5,853 nt of DNA. Origin: Candidatus Zixiibacteriota bacterium (lineage in GTDB: Bacteria > Zixibacteria > MSB-5A5 > CAIYYT01). Shown in pieces: positions 1 through 5,853 of this stretch. Location: contig JAGLUH010000446.1 in the NCBI GenBank assembly GCA_023134875.1, positions 1 to 5,853 of the forward strand. The letters run 5' to 3'. The stretch's first letter is position 1; each line of letters opens with the position of its first letter. The position numbers and the translations under genes are program-made. The notes beneath the pieces are model-generated. The model was given only the letters and a program-made list of their open reading frames with translations, did no database searches and had not been told where the DNA came from.

Positions 1-461
1 CTCTCTGCAATAAGTTAGAACTGCAGGTCGACAACATCGTCGGTTGGGGCAAGTTGGTTGACAAGCTGTTCGTCGAGAAAGTAAGACCAAACCTGATCCA
101 GCCGACTTTTATCACCGACCATCCGGTCGAGCTTTCCCCCCTGGCCAAGCCGCATCGACAGGTCAAGGGGCTGACCGAAAGGTTTCAGCCCTATATCGGC
201 GGGCTGGAAATGGGCAATGCCTTCAGCGAACTCAATGATCCTATCGACCAGAAGGAACGATTGCTGGCGCAGATCGAAGCCGCCCGCGCGGGCGATGAAG
301 AAGCTCCCGCGGTTCTCGATGAAGACTACATCTTAGCCCTGGAGCATGGCATGCCCCCTACCGGCGGGCTTGGTTTCGGCGTCGACCGTCTGGTGATGAT
401 TTTCACCGACCAACATTCAATCCGCGATGTCATTCTCTTCCCTCAGATGAAGCCGGAGTAA
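1..461 (+). CDS. lysS: Lysyl-tRNA synthetase, class II (C-terminal part)
   Basis: This is the 3' part of a class II lysyl-tRNA synthetase, the cytoplasmic enzyme that charges tRNA-Lys with lysine using ATP. The frame is open from the left edge (first whole codon at 3), so the true start lies outside the window; the TTG at 54 is an internal leucine codon. About 152 residues are visible. They include the conserved stretch ending in [19 protein letters not shown], then [13 protein letters not shown], which carries acidic residues that in known LysS structures contact ATP and metal, and then class II motif 3, [15 protein letters not shown], with its ATP-binding arginine. The protein ends in [14 protein letters not shown], the usual LysS C-terminus, so the 3' end is complete. 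The N-terminal anticodon-binding OB-fold and motifs 1 and 2 are upstream. The stop is three bases before the next start, which suggests co-transcription with the permease gene. Confidence 0.97.
   Translation, partial: LCNKLELQVDNIVGWGKLVDKLFVEKVRPNLIQPTFITDHPVELSPLAKPHRQVKGLTERFQPYIGGLEMGNAFSELNDPIDQKERLLAQIEAARAGDEEAPAVLDEDYILALEHGMPPTGGLGFGVDRLVMIFTDQHSIRDVILFPQMKPE
455..458 (+). promoter_or_regulatory. Ribosome binding site for the TTG-started permease gene
   Basis: GGAG sits inside the last codons of lysS, six bases before the TTG at 465. It decides the start. The permease frame is the same as that of lysS and is closed by the lysS stop at 459-461, so no earlier start is possible. The next in-frame methionine would be residue 26, inside the first membrane segment. 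Confidence 0.7.
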
Positions 462-464
462 TCC

Positions 465-1691
465 TTGGAATTTGAATTCTTCATTGCCAAGCGTTACCTG
501 CGCAGCAGACGGCGGGAGAATTTTATCTCGGTGATCTCGATGATGTCCGCCATCGGTGTCGCTATCGGTGTAGCCGCCCTGGTCTTTGTTCTTTCGATGA
601 TGAACGGTTTCGAAAGCGAGGTGCGCGGACGCATCATTGCTACTGCCGCCCATGTTACGGTTTATAGCTACGTGAATGATGGCTTTGCCGATTGGGAGAA
701 ACTGGCGGCGCAGATCGAAGCCCTGCCTGATGTCGTTGCCACTGCTCCTCATATCCTTTACAAGACCGTAATCGGCTCCCGTGATGGGAACGATGGTGTC
801 TTCCTGAAAGGCATTATCCCCGAATACGAGACAAATGTTTCCGAACTGGCCGAGAGCATCATTGCCGGTCGCCTCGATGTCGGCCTGACGCCGGACAGCC
901 TCCCCGGAATTCTACTGGGGCGAGAACTGGCGTCGACGATGGGGGTTATAATCGGCGACGAGGTCGTGCTCGCCTCCCTGAAATCGAAGAAACGTACCCT
1001 GGTGTTGCAACCGAAGTACAAGAAGTGCCAGGTTACCGGCATCTTCGAGACCGGTTTCTACGAATATGACGCCAATCTTGCCTATATTTCGTTGGCATCG
1101 GCGCAGCGATTACTTAATCTCGATGATCTTGTAACCGGCCTGCAGGTGAAAGTAACCAACTTCTACCGTTCCAGTGAGATTGCCAGTCAAATTGAAGATC
1201 AACTCGGCGACCACTTTTTTGCCATCGATTGGACCAAGCGGCACAAGAACCTGTTTAGCTGGATGACTCTGGAGAAGTATGGCCTGTCGCTGGTGGTTGG
1301 TTTGATCATAGCGGTCGCCGCGTTCAATATCATCTCAAGTTTGATTATGCTGGTACTGGAAAAGCGCAAGGATATCGCCATCTTGAAATCAATGGGTGCG
1401 ACGCGCGGTCAGATAATGAGAATTTTCGTCCTGAAAGGCACCATTCTGGGGACAGCGGGAGCATTGGCGGGTACTTTGCTGGGCTATCTGCTCTGCTGGT
1501 TGCAGGAGACGTATAACCTGGTATCGATTCCAGGCGAATTCTATTTCATTAGCTCGCTGCCCATTGAAGTCAGATGGTGGGAGTTTGGCATTGTTGCCTT
1601 GGCAACCATCCTAATATCTTTTCTCTCAACACTTTATCCGTCAAGGCGAGCAGCGCGGCTCTTCCCTGTGGATATCTTGCGGCACGGCTAA
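465..1691 (+). CDS. Lipoprotein-releasing ABC transporter permease (LolC/LolE family)
   Basis: This 408-residue inner-membrane protein is the permease of the Lol system, which extracts outer-membrane lipoproteins from the inner membrane and passes them to the periplasmic carrier LolA. Its length matches E. coli LolC and LolE (about 400-414). The order of parts is typical: a short cytoplasmic N-terminus with FIAKRYLRSRRRENFISVIS; a first membrane helix at about 23-46; a large MacB-like periplasmic domain at about 47-270; then three helices at about 272-297, 320-345 and 371-392 forming the FtsX-type domain. After the second helix comes the cytoplasmic coupling segment EKRKDIAILKSMGAT (299-313), highly typical of LolC/E, which would contact LolD. 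The segment near 176-187 (TLVLQPKYKK) lies where LolC has its LolA-binding hook, but I cannot assign LolC versus LolE from that. Only one permease is seen, so a homodimer (LolF-like) is possible; a second copy elsewhere is not excluded. The start is TTG, supported by GGAG. Confidence 0.93.
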   Translation: MEFEFFIAKRYLRSRRRENFISVISMMSAIGVAIGVAALVFVLSMMNGFESEVRGRIIATAAHVTVYSYVNDGFADWEKLAAQIEALPDVVATAPHILYKTVIGSRDGNDGVFLKGIIPEYETNVSELAESIIAGRLDVGLTPDSLPGILLGRELASTMGVIIGDEVVLASLKSKKRTLVLQPKYKKCQVTGIFETGFYEYDANLAYISLASAQRLLNLDDLVTGLQVKVTNFYRSSEIASQIEDQLGDHFFAIDWTKRHKNLFSWMTLEKYGLSLVVGLIIAVAAFNIISSLIMLVLEKRKDIAILKSMGATRGQIMRIFVLKGTILGTAGALAGTLLGYLLCWLQETYNLVSIPGEFYFISSLPIEVRWWEFGIVALATILISFLSTLYPSRRAARLFPVDILRHG

Positions 1692-1739
1692 CTTTATGGC
1701 GGACAAAAGATCAAGAAATGGTGCGGTTGGGCGACAAAT
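1692..1739 (+). other. Permease-lolD gap with possible 15-codon leader ORF
   Basis: This 48-base gap is the longest non-coding stretch in the window. I see no hairpin followed by a T-run and no promoter. It does contain an ATG at 1696 opening a 15-codon frame (MADKRSRNGAVGRQI) whose TGA at 1741-1743 overlaps the lolD ATG as ATGA. lolD itself has no clear Shine-Dalgarno sequence. The small frame may therefore couple lolD translation to upstream ribosomes, or it may be chance. It has no obvious ribosome binding site of its own. Confidence 0.3.
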
Positions 1740-2465
1740 ATGAATAGTAGCAGAATTGATGCGCAAGAATCGGAAAACGTAGTATTGGAAACTAAGAATC
1801 TTACCAGGAATTTCACCACCGCCGGTGGTCAACTTGAAGTGCTCAGGGGTATCGATTTCCAGGTGAACCAGGGGGAATTCGCCTCCATTACCGGTCCTTC
1901 CGGCGTCGGCAAGAGTACTCTCCTGCATATCCTGGGAGGGTTGGATCGACCCAGCTCCGGCGAAGTGATAGTCTGCGGTCAGCGCGTTGACCGGATGGGC
2001 GATGCGGAATTGAGCCGGTACCGCAACAAAAACATTGGCTTTGTCTTCCAGTTCCACTATCTTTTGGAGGAGTTCAGCGCGCTGGAAAATGTGATGATGC
2101 CGCTGCTGGTTGGTGGGGAATCTCGGAACAAATCGATGAAGCAGGCTGTTGAACTTCTGGAGGAGGTAGGGCTGGGCGAGCGAGCGACGCATCGGCCGGC
2201 GCAGCTTTCCGGCGGCGAGTGTCAGCGGGTCGCGGTCGCCAGGGCGATCGTCGGCAGACCCCGACTCCTGATAGCTGATGAACCGACCGGCGATCTGGAC
2301 GTCGACGCGGCGGAGAGCTTACACGATTTGTTCATGAGGTTAAACAGTTCTCTGGAAATGACGATCATTGTAGCAACTCATGATCTGTCGCTCGCCGGCC
2401 GCGCCGGCAAGAGATTTACCATGACGGCGGGACGACTCATTGAGAAGAAGGTGATGGAAACATGA
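1740..2465 (+). CDS. lolD: Lipoprotein-releasing ABC transporter ATP-binding protein LolD
   Basis: This 241-residue ABC ATPase is the cytoplasmic motor of the Lol lipoprotein-releasing transporter; a dimer of it would drive the adjacent LolC/E-type permease. All nucleotide-binding elements are visible: Walker A GPSGVGKST (52-60), Q-loop glutamine 104 in FVFQFHYLLEEFSALENV, signature LSGGECQR (156-163), Walker B LLIADEP with catalytic glutamate 181, D-loop GDLD, and switch histidine 214 in VATHD. The FQFHYLLEEFSALENVMMP segment is typical of the LolD/MacB group and, with the gene directly after a LolC/E permease, favours LolD over FtsE or a MacB-type exporter. E. coli LolD is 233 residues. ATG 1740 is the first possible start after the permease stop in this frame. 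Its Shine-Dalgarno is weak, and the first 15 residues are poorly conserved-looking, so TTG at 1785 is a less likely alternative. The 3' end overlaps mcsA by four bases. Confidence 0.94.
   Translation: MNSSRIDAQESENVVLETKNLTRNFTTAGGQLEVLRGIDFQVNQGEFASITGPSGVGKSTLLHILGGLDRPSSGEVIVCGQRVDRMGDAELSRYRNKNIGFVFQFHYLLEEFSALENVMMPLLVGGESRNKSMKQAVELLEEVGLGERATHRPAQLSGGECQRVAVARAIVGRPRLLIADEPTGDLDVDAAESLHDLFMRLNSSLEMTIIVATHDLSLAGRAGKRFTMTAGRLIEKKVMET
2448..2453 (+). promoter_or_regulatory. Ribosome binding site for mcsA
   Basis: AAGGTG inside the end of lolD lies eight bases before the mcsA ATG at 2462. Together with the ATGA stop/start overlap at 2462-2465, it suggests translation of mcsA is coupled to lolD. 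Confidence 0.55.
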
Positions 2466-2977
2466 TTTGTCAGGACTGCCACAAGAACAAGGCGACCGTT
2501 CATGTGACCCATGTGATCAATAATCAAAAGGTTATCCTTAATCTTTGCGATGAGTGTGCTGCACGGCGAGGGTTTAACAATCCCCTGAAAAGCGTTCCCT
2601 TTCCGCTGGCTGATTTTCTCTCCTCAATGGTTAGCAAGACCTTGTCGACTTCGGCGGAAAAGCTGGCCGAAAAGACCTGTCCGGTCTGCAAGCTCAGCTA
2701 TGATACTTTTGCCAAGACCGGCAAACTGGGTTGCGGTAATTGTTTCTCCGCTTTCCGTGAACCTCTGGCTGACCTGTTGCGCAAGATTCATGGGTCTAAT
2801 CTGCATCGTGGCAAGCGACACACCGGCGGCGCTTCCGGTATCGAGCCGTTGAAAGAAGAAGCGCGGTTGAAGGATGAACTCAAGCAGGCGGTGTCGACTG
2901 AAGATTTTGAACGGGCGGCGCAGTTGCGCGACATGATTAAGGACCTTCAGAAGAAACTGGAAGTCAGTGATGTTTGA
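2462..2977 (+). CDS. mcsA: McsA, zinc-binding activator of arginine kinase McsB
   Basis: This 171-residue cytoplasmic protein matches McsA, which in Bacillus and Staphylococcus binds and activates the protein arginine kinase McsB and takes part in ClpC-dependent stress proteolysis. Four CxxC pairs are seen: C3/C6, C29/C32, C73/C76 and C91/C94, expected to bind zinc in two pairs of motifs. After the last pair comes the family-typical LLRKIHGSNLHRGK (105-118). The C-terminus (about 133-168) is a UVR motif helical hairpin with DFERAAQLRD (148-157), like those in UvrB, UvrC and the ClpC middle domain. Length is slightly below B. subtilis McsA (about 185). The gene starts within the lolD stop (ATGA) and ends overlapping mcsB, so McsA and McsB are probably made together. 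In Firmicutes the gene before mcsA is normally ctsR; here it is lolD. No key cysteine is missing. Confidence 0.95.
   Translation: MICQDCHKNKATVHVTHVINNQKVILNLCDECAARRGFNNPLKSVPFPLADFLSSMVSKTLSTSAEKLAEKTCPVCKLSYDTFAKTGKLGCGNCFSAFREPLADLLRKIHGSNLHRGKRHTGGASGIEPLKEEARLKDELKQAVSTEDFERAAQLRDMIKDLQKKLEVSDV
2959..2963 (+). promoter_or_regulatory. Ribosome binding site that selects the mcsB start
   Basis: GGAAG lies six bases before ATG 2970 but only three before the in-frame GTG at 2967. This favours ATG 2970 as the start, giving 349 residues and an 8-base overlap with mcsA. Confidence 0.6.
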
Positions 2978-4019
2978 TGATATCGCCAATCAGATTGGTT
3001 CCTGGCTAACCGGCGACGGAGAAGAATCGGCAATTGTGCTCTCCTCACGGGTGAGACTGGCACGCAACATCAAGGAACTCACCTATCCGCCCTATGCCGA
3101 AGCCAGCGTTAGAGAGAATGTGGTTAATTTCGTGGCCGCCGCCATCGGCAAAAGCACAGAGTTGAGCCAGGGAACCTTCTATCGCTCCGAGGATATCAAC
3201 GAACTGGATCGTTTTTTCCTGATCGAGAGGCACCTGATCTCGCCTGAGTTCATGAGGGTGGAATCAGCCAGCGGCCTCTACATCAGCCCGCAGGAAGAGG
3301 CGGCGATTATGGTCAATGAAGAGGATCACCTGAGAATCCAGTCGCTCTGTTCCGGCCTTTCCCTGCGGCAGGCGCTTGAGCGCGCGATGAAGATCGATGA
3401 CGATATGGCGGCTTCCCTTGATTTCGATTATGATACCGATTTCGGGTTTTTGACCTCCTGCCCGACCAATGTCGGTACCGGCATGCGCGCGTCCGTCCTG
3501 ATCCATCTAGCCGGCCTGGTACTGACCAAAGAGATTGACTCCGTAATCGATCATATTACCAAGCTGGGTCTGGTGGTCCGGGGATTTTATGGCGAGGGTT
3601 CCGATGTCTGGGGCAATCTGTTCCAGGTCTCGAATCAGACCACGCTGGGTCGCTCCGAGAACGACATCGCCGAATCGCTGGAGAAAGTGACAACGCAGAT
3701 TATTGAATTTGAGAATAAGGCGCGCGAGCGCCTGGTCGCCGACGCTGAGAATGAAATCGCGGATAAGGTTTGGCGCGCTCATGGGATACTGAAAAACGCC
3801 AGGGTACTCACGTCGGAAGAGACAATGAGCCTGCTCAGTGCGGTGCGTCTCGGTATTGCTCTGAGCATATTCGATTTGGTCTCGATAAGAACGATCAATG
3901 AGCTAGTTCTGCTTTCTCAGCCCGCTCATCTGCAGAAACATGTCGGTGAGCAATTGGACGCGGCGGAACGTGATGTCGCTCGAGCAAATTTGGTGCGAGA
4001 GCGCCTGTGCAATGTATAG
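2970..4019 (+). CDS. mcsB: Protein arginine kinase McsB
   Basis: This 349-residue cytoplasmic enzyme belongs to the ATP:guanido phosphotransferase family and matches McsB, which phosphorylates arginine side chains of proteins and so marks them for ClpC-ClpP. Family motifs in order, numbered from ATG 2970: LSSRVRLARN (24-33), NEEDHLRIQ (116-124) with one catalytic acidic site, LTSCPTNVGTGMRAS (161-175) with active-site cysteine 164, RGFYGEGS (204-211) with glutamate 209 matching the second catalytic acid, and SNQTTLGRSE (221-230). The C-terminal domain has HGILKNARVL (271-280), AVRLGIALSI, and RDVARA (334-339), which fits the RDxxRA motif known in McsB to sense phospho-arginine. These features separate it from creatine and free-arginine kinases. 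It lacks the short C-terminal tail of B. subtilis McsB (363 residues). ATG 2970 is preferred over GTG 2967 by SD spacing. It overlaps mcsA by eight bases and is followed by clpC after 33 bases. Confidence 0.96.
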   Translation: MFDDIANQIGSWLTGDGEESAIVLSSRVRLARNIKELTYPPYAEASVRENVVNFVAAAIGKSTELSQGTFYRSEDINELDRFFLIERHLISPEFMRVESASGLYISPQEEAAIMVNEEDHLRIQSLCSGLSLRQALERAMKIDDDMAASLDFDYDTDFGFLTSCPTNVGTGMRASVLIHLAGLVLTKEIDSVIDHITKLGLVVRGFYGEGSDVWGNLFQVSNQTTLGRSENDIAESLEKVTTQIIEFENKARERLVADAENEIADKVWRAHGILKNARVLTSEETMSLLSAVRLGIALSIFDLVSIRTINELVLLSQPAHLQKHVGEQLDAAERDVARANLVRERLCNV

Positions 4020-4041
4020 TGATTGGCAAGAACGACACCGC

Positions 4042-4047
4042 GGAGGT
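4042..4047 (+). promoter_or_regulatory. Strong Shine-Dalgarno sequence for clpC
   Basis: GGAGGT is a near-perfect match to the anti-SD sequence and lies five bases before the clpC ATG at 4053. It is the strongest ribosome binding site in the window and fixes the clpC start. It sits in the 33-base mcsB-clpC gap, where I see no terminator or convincing promoter. It may allow more ClpC than McsA/McsB to be made from one message. Confidence 0.85.
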
Positions 4048-4052
4048 AATAG

Positions 4053-5853
4053 ATGAACGAAATGTTTTCGGAGCTGGCACGCAAAGCGATTGAGTATGCT
4101 CGCGACGAGGCGGCTCGGCTTCGGCATGACTACATCGGTACCGAGCATCTTCTCCTGGGTCTGATTCGTCTTGGTGAGGGGCGCGCGGTGGAGATTTTCG
4201 CCAATATCGGCGTTGACCTTGCGGAACTGGTGCAATCGATCGAGGATGTCGTCCAGCCCGCCGGTGGTACTATGACTATGGGGCAACTGCCCCTGACCGC
4301 GCGAGCCAAGAAGACCTTAGAGGTGGCTGGTCAGGAAGCGCGCGCTCTAAAGGCCAAGGAAATTGATACCGAGCACATCATGCTGGCGCTTCTGAAAGAT
4401 GAAGAAGGGGTCGCCGCTCAGGTAATGTCGATGTTCGACGTCGAATACAAGGATGTCTACGAGGAAATGAAAAACATCCAGAGCGGGCAGCCTTCCGCTT
4501 TCGGCAAGAAAAGGAAAAAATCAAAGACGCCGGCGCTCGATCATTTCGGTCGCGATCTGACCGAGCTGGCGCGCAAAAGCAAGCTCGATCCGATCATCGG
4601 GCGTGCCAACGAGATTGAACGCGTCTCCCAGATTCTCTCCCGCCGCAAGAAAAACAATCCGGTGCTGATCGGTGAACCGGGTGTCGGCAAGACGGCAATC
4701 GTCGAAGGTTTGGCGCAACGGATTGTCGCCGGCCAGGTACCCCAGGTGCTGGAGAACAAGCGTCTGGTCTGTCTGGATATGGCCTCGCTGGTAGCTGGCA
4801 CCAAGTATCGCGGACAGTTTGAGGAACGGCTCAAAGCAGTGATGAATGAGATCATGAATTCGCAGGATGTCATTATTTTCATCGACGAGCTTCATACGAT
4901 TGTCGGCGCCGGCGGCGCGGAAGGGTCGCTGGACGCCTCCAATATCTTCAAACCGTCACTGTCGCGCGGCGAGTTGCAATGTATCGGCGCCACTACCATG
5001 AATGAGTACCGTAAGTATATCGAGAAGGATGGCGCGCTCGATCGTCGTTTCCATACAGTAATGGTGGAAGAACCGTCTACTGAGGACACTGTAGCGATTC
5101 TAAAAGGTCTCCGCGAGCGCTACGAGGAGCATCACCAGTTGAAGATCGCCGATGAGGCTATCGAGGCGGCGGTCAGCCTTTCCAACCGCTATATCACCGG
5201 CAAGTTTCAGCCGGACAAAGCGATTGATATCGTCGACGAGGCCGGTTCACGGGCGCATCTTTCCACTTACACCAAGCCGAAGGAATTCGGCAAGATGGAA
5301 CAAAAGATCACCGAGTTGACCAGTTTGAAGGATGAGGCGGTTAAGAATCAGGAATTCGAACGCGCCGCCAAGCTCCGTGATGAGTTGAAATTCAAGCGCG
5401 AAGAACTCGAACAGATGAAACGCGATTGGGAGGAGGCGCGCCAGAACGAGAAGATCGTTCTTACCGCCGAAAATATCGCCGAGATCGTGGCCAAGATCAC
5501 CGGCATTCCTCTTTTCCGTCTCGAAGAAAAGGAATCGAAACGTCTGCTTCGGATGAAAGATGAGTTGAAGAAGCGCATCATCGGGCAGGATGAAGCGATT
5601 GATGCCCTGGCTAAGGCGATCCGTCGCGCCAGGGCCGGAATCGGTGATCCCCTGCGGCCAATCGGTTCCTTTATCTTCCTGGGGCCCACTGGTGTCGGCA
5701 AGACCGAATTAGCGCGGGTGCTGGCTGAGTTCCTGTTCGAGAATGCTGACGCGCTGATTCGGATCGATATGTCGGAATACATGGAGAAGCATGCAGTCTC
5801 AAGGCTTATCGGTGCACCTCCCGGCTACGTTGGCTATGAAGAAGGCGGATATC
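4053..5853 (+). CDS. clpC: ClpC, AAA+ unfoldase of the Clp protease (3' end outside window)
   Basis: ClpC is a hexameric cytoplasmic ATPase that unfolds substrates and feeds them to the ClpP peptidase. Here 600 codons are visible without a stop; ClpC is usually about 810-850 residues. Order of parts: two Clp-N repeats (about 1-70 and 77-145); a linker with a basic patch KKRKKSK (152-158); the first AAA+ ring with Walker A GEPGVGKT (207-214), pore loop KYRG (251-254), Walker B VIIFIDE (273-279) and RRF with likely arginine fingers (331-332); a middle coiled-coil domain (about 411-468) with a UVR-type motif [10 protein letters not shown] (434-443); and the start of the second ring with Walker A GPTGVGKT (544-551) and GYVGYEEGG near the edge. 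The short middle domain identifies ClpC rather than ClpB (long) or ClpA (none). Glutamates 31 and 107, in the two TEH motifs, match the phospho-arginine docking residues of B. subtilis ClpC. The ClpP-binding loop lies beyond the window. Confidence 0.96.
   Translation, partial: MNEMFSELARKAIEYARDEAARLRHDYIGTEHLLLGLIRLGEGRAVEIFANIGVDLAELVQSIEDVVQPAGGTMTMGQLPLTARAKKTLEVAGQEARALKAKEIDTEHIMLALLKDEEGVAAQVMSMFDVEYKDVYEEMKNIQSGQPSAFGKKRKKSKTPALDHFGRDLTELARKSKLDPIIGRANEIERVSQILSRRKKNNPVLIGEPGVGKTAIVEGLAQRIVAGQVPQVLENKRLVCLDMASLVAGTKYRGQFEERLKAVMNEIMNSQDVIIFIDELHTIVGAGGAEGSLDASNIFKPSLSRGELQCIGATTMNEYRKYIEKDGALDRRFHTVMVEEPSTEDTVAILKGLRERYEEHHQLKIADEAIEAAVSLSNRYITGKFQPDKAIDIVDEAGSRAHLSTYTKPKEFGKMEQKITELTSLKDEAVKNQEFERAAKLRDELKFKREELEQMKRDWEEARQNEKIVLTAENIAEIVAKITGIPLFRLEEKESKRLLRMKDELKKRIIGQDEAIDALAKAIRRARAGIGDPLRPIGSFIFLGPTGVGKTELARVLAEFLFENADALIRIDMSEYMEKHAVSRLIGAPPGYVGYEEGGY

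Noticed and set aside
281..294. 14-base perfect palindrome CGCCCGCGCGGGCG in lysS
   Set aside because: It encodes ordinary residues (Ala-Ala-Arg-Ala-Gly-Asp region) with GC-rich codons, has no T-run and no loop, and is not repeated in the window.
54..461. A separate small gene starting at TTG 54
   Set aside because: The frame is open upstream to the window edge and the residues before 54 ([15 protein letters not shown]) fit LysS, so it is the tail of a longer gene.
947..952. TATAAT inside the permease gene
   Set aside because: There is no -35 element at the right distance and it lies deep in a well-conserved coding region.
1641..2192. 183-codon open frame on the minus strand
   Set aside because: It lies opposite lolD, whose motifs are complete in the plus frame. 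The minus product has no recognisable domain. The same holds for the other minus-strand frames, which are shadows of lysS, the permease, mcsA, mcsB and clpC.
2394..2408. Repeated GCCGGC units near the lolD 3' end
   Set aside because: GCCGGC-CGC-GCCGGC encodes LAGRAGK in lolD with favoured codons. No T-run follows, so it is not a terminator before mcsA.
3990..4020. Possible clpC promoter: TTGGTG and TATAGT
   Set aside because: The -10-like TATAGT (4015-4020) is good, but the -35 match is only three bases and the spacer is 19. Such matches occur by chance, and the strong SD with a short gap already explains clpC expression from the operon.
474..5357. Seven GAATTC sites in under 6 kb
   Set aside because: This is more than chance expectation, but all lie in coding DNA at common Glu-Phe, Asn-Ser or Gly-Ile-Leu type codon pairs, with no regular spacing. 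It only suggests the site is not avoided.
5348..5782. 144-codon minus-strand frame rich in serine and arginine
   Set aside because: It is opposite the clpC middle and second ATPase domains. The serine/arginine bias is what reverse reading of charged coiled-coil codons gives.

Overview
The window reads as one continuous plus-strand gene cluster of six protein genes with almost no intergenic DNA: the 3' part of lysS (lysyl-tRNA synthetase), a LolC/LolE-family permease, lolD (its ATPase), mcsA, mcsB and the first 600 codons of clpC. Both end genes run off the window. I see no RNA genes, mobile elements, CRISPR arrays, terminators or long repeats. No stretch of 300 bases lacks a gene; the largest gap is 48 bases, between lolC/E and lolD.

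Organism: LolC/E plus LolD is the inner-membrane machine that releases lipoproteins for transport to the outer membrane, so the host should be a diderm (Gram-negative type) bacterium. McsA, McsB and ClpC are best known from Firmicutes, where they usually follow the repressor gene ctsR. Having both sets in one apparent operon points to a diderm phylum outside the classical Proteobacteria and outside monoderm Firmicutes. A Zixibacteria-like or similar environmental lineage is only a guess. Base composition is moderately GC-rich and looks even across the genes, with no sign of a recent insertion.

Layout: 1-461 is the catalytic C-terminus of LysS. 465-1691 is the permease, with a TTG start and a Shine-Dalgarno (SD) site inside the end of lysS. 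1740-2465 is LolD, 2462-2977 McsA (ATGA overlap with lolD), 2970-4019 McsB (8-base overlap with mcsA) and 4053-5853 ClpC (33-base gap holding a strong GGAGGT SD). The spacing suggests co-transcription and, at lolD/mcsA/mcsB, translational coupling.

How the genes work together: LolC/E and LolD use ATP to pull mature lipoproteins out of the inner membrane. McsB phosphorylates arginines on damaged or misfolded proteins, McsA activates McsB, and ClpC reads the phospho-arginine mark through its N-terminal domain and unfolds the protein for ClpP. The residues I can check for this pathway are present: the McsB kinase and phospho-arginine-sensing motifs, and both docking glutamates in the ClpC N-domain. 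The most interesting aspects are the joining of envelope lipoprotein export to arginine-phosphorylation quality control in one cluster, and the absence of ctsR from its usual place. These are known protein families in an unusual arrangement; I did not find a convincing wholly new system.
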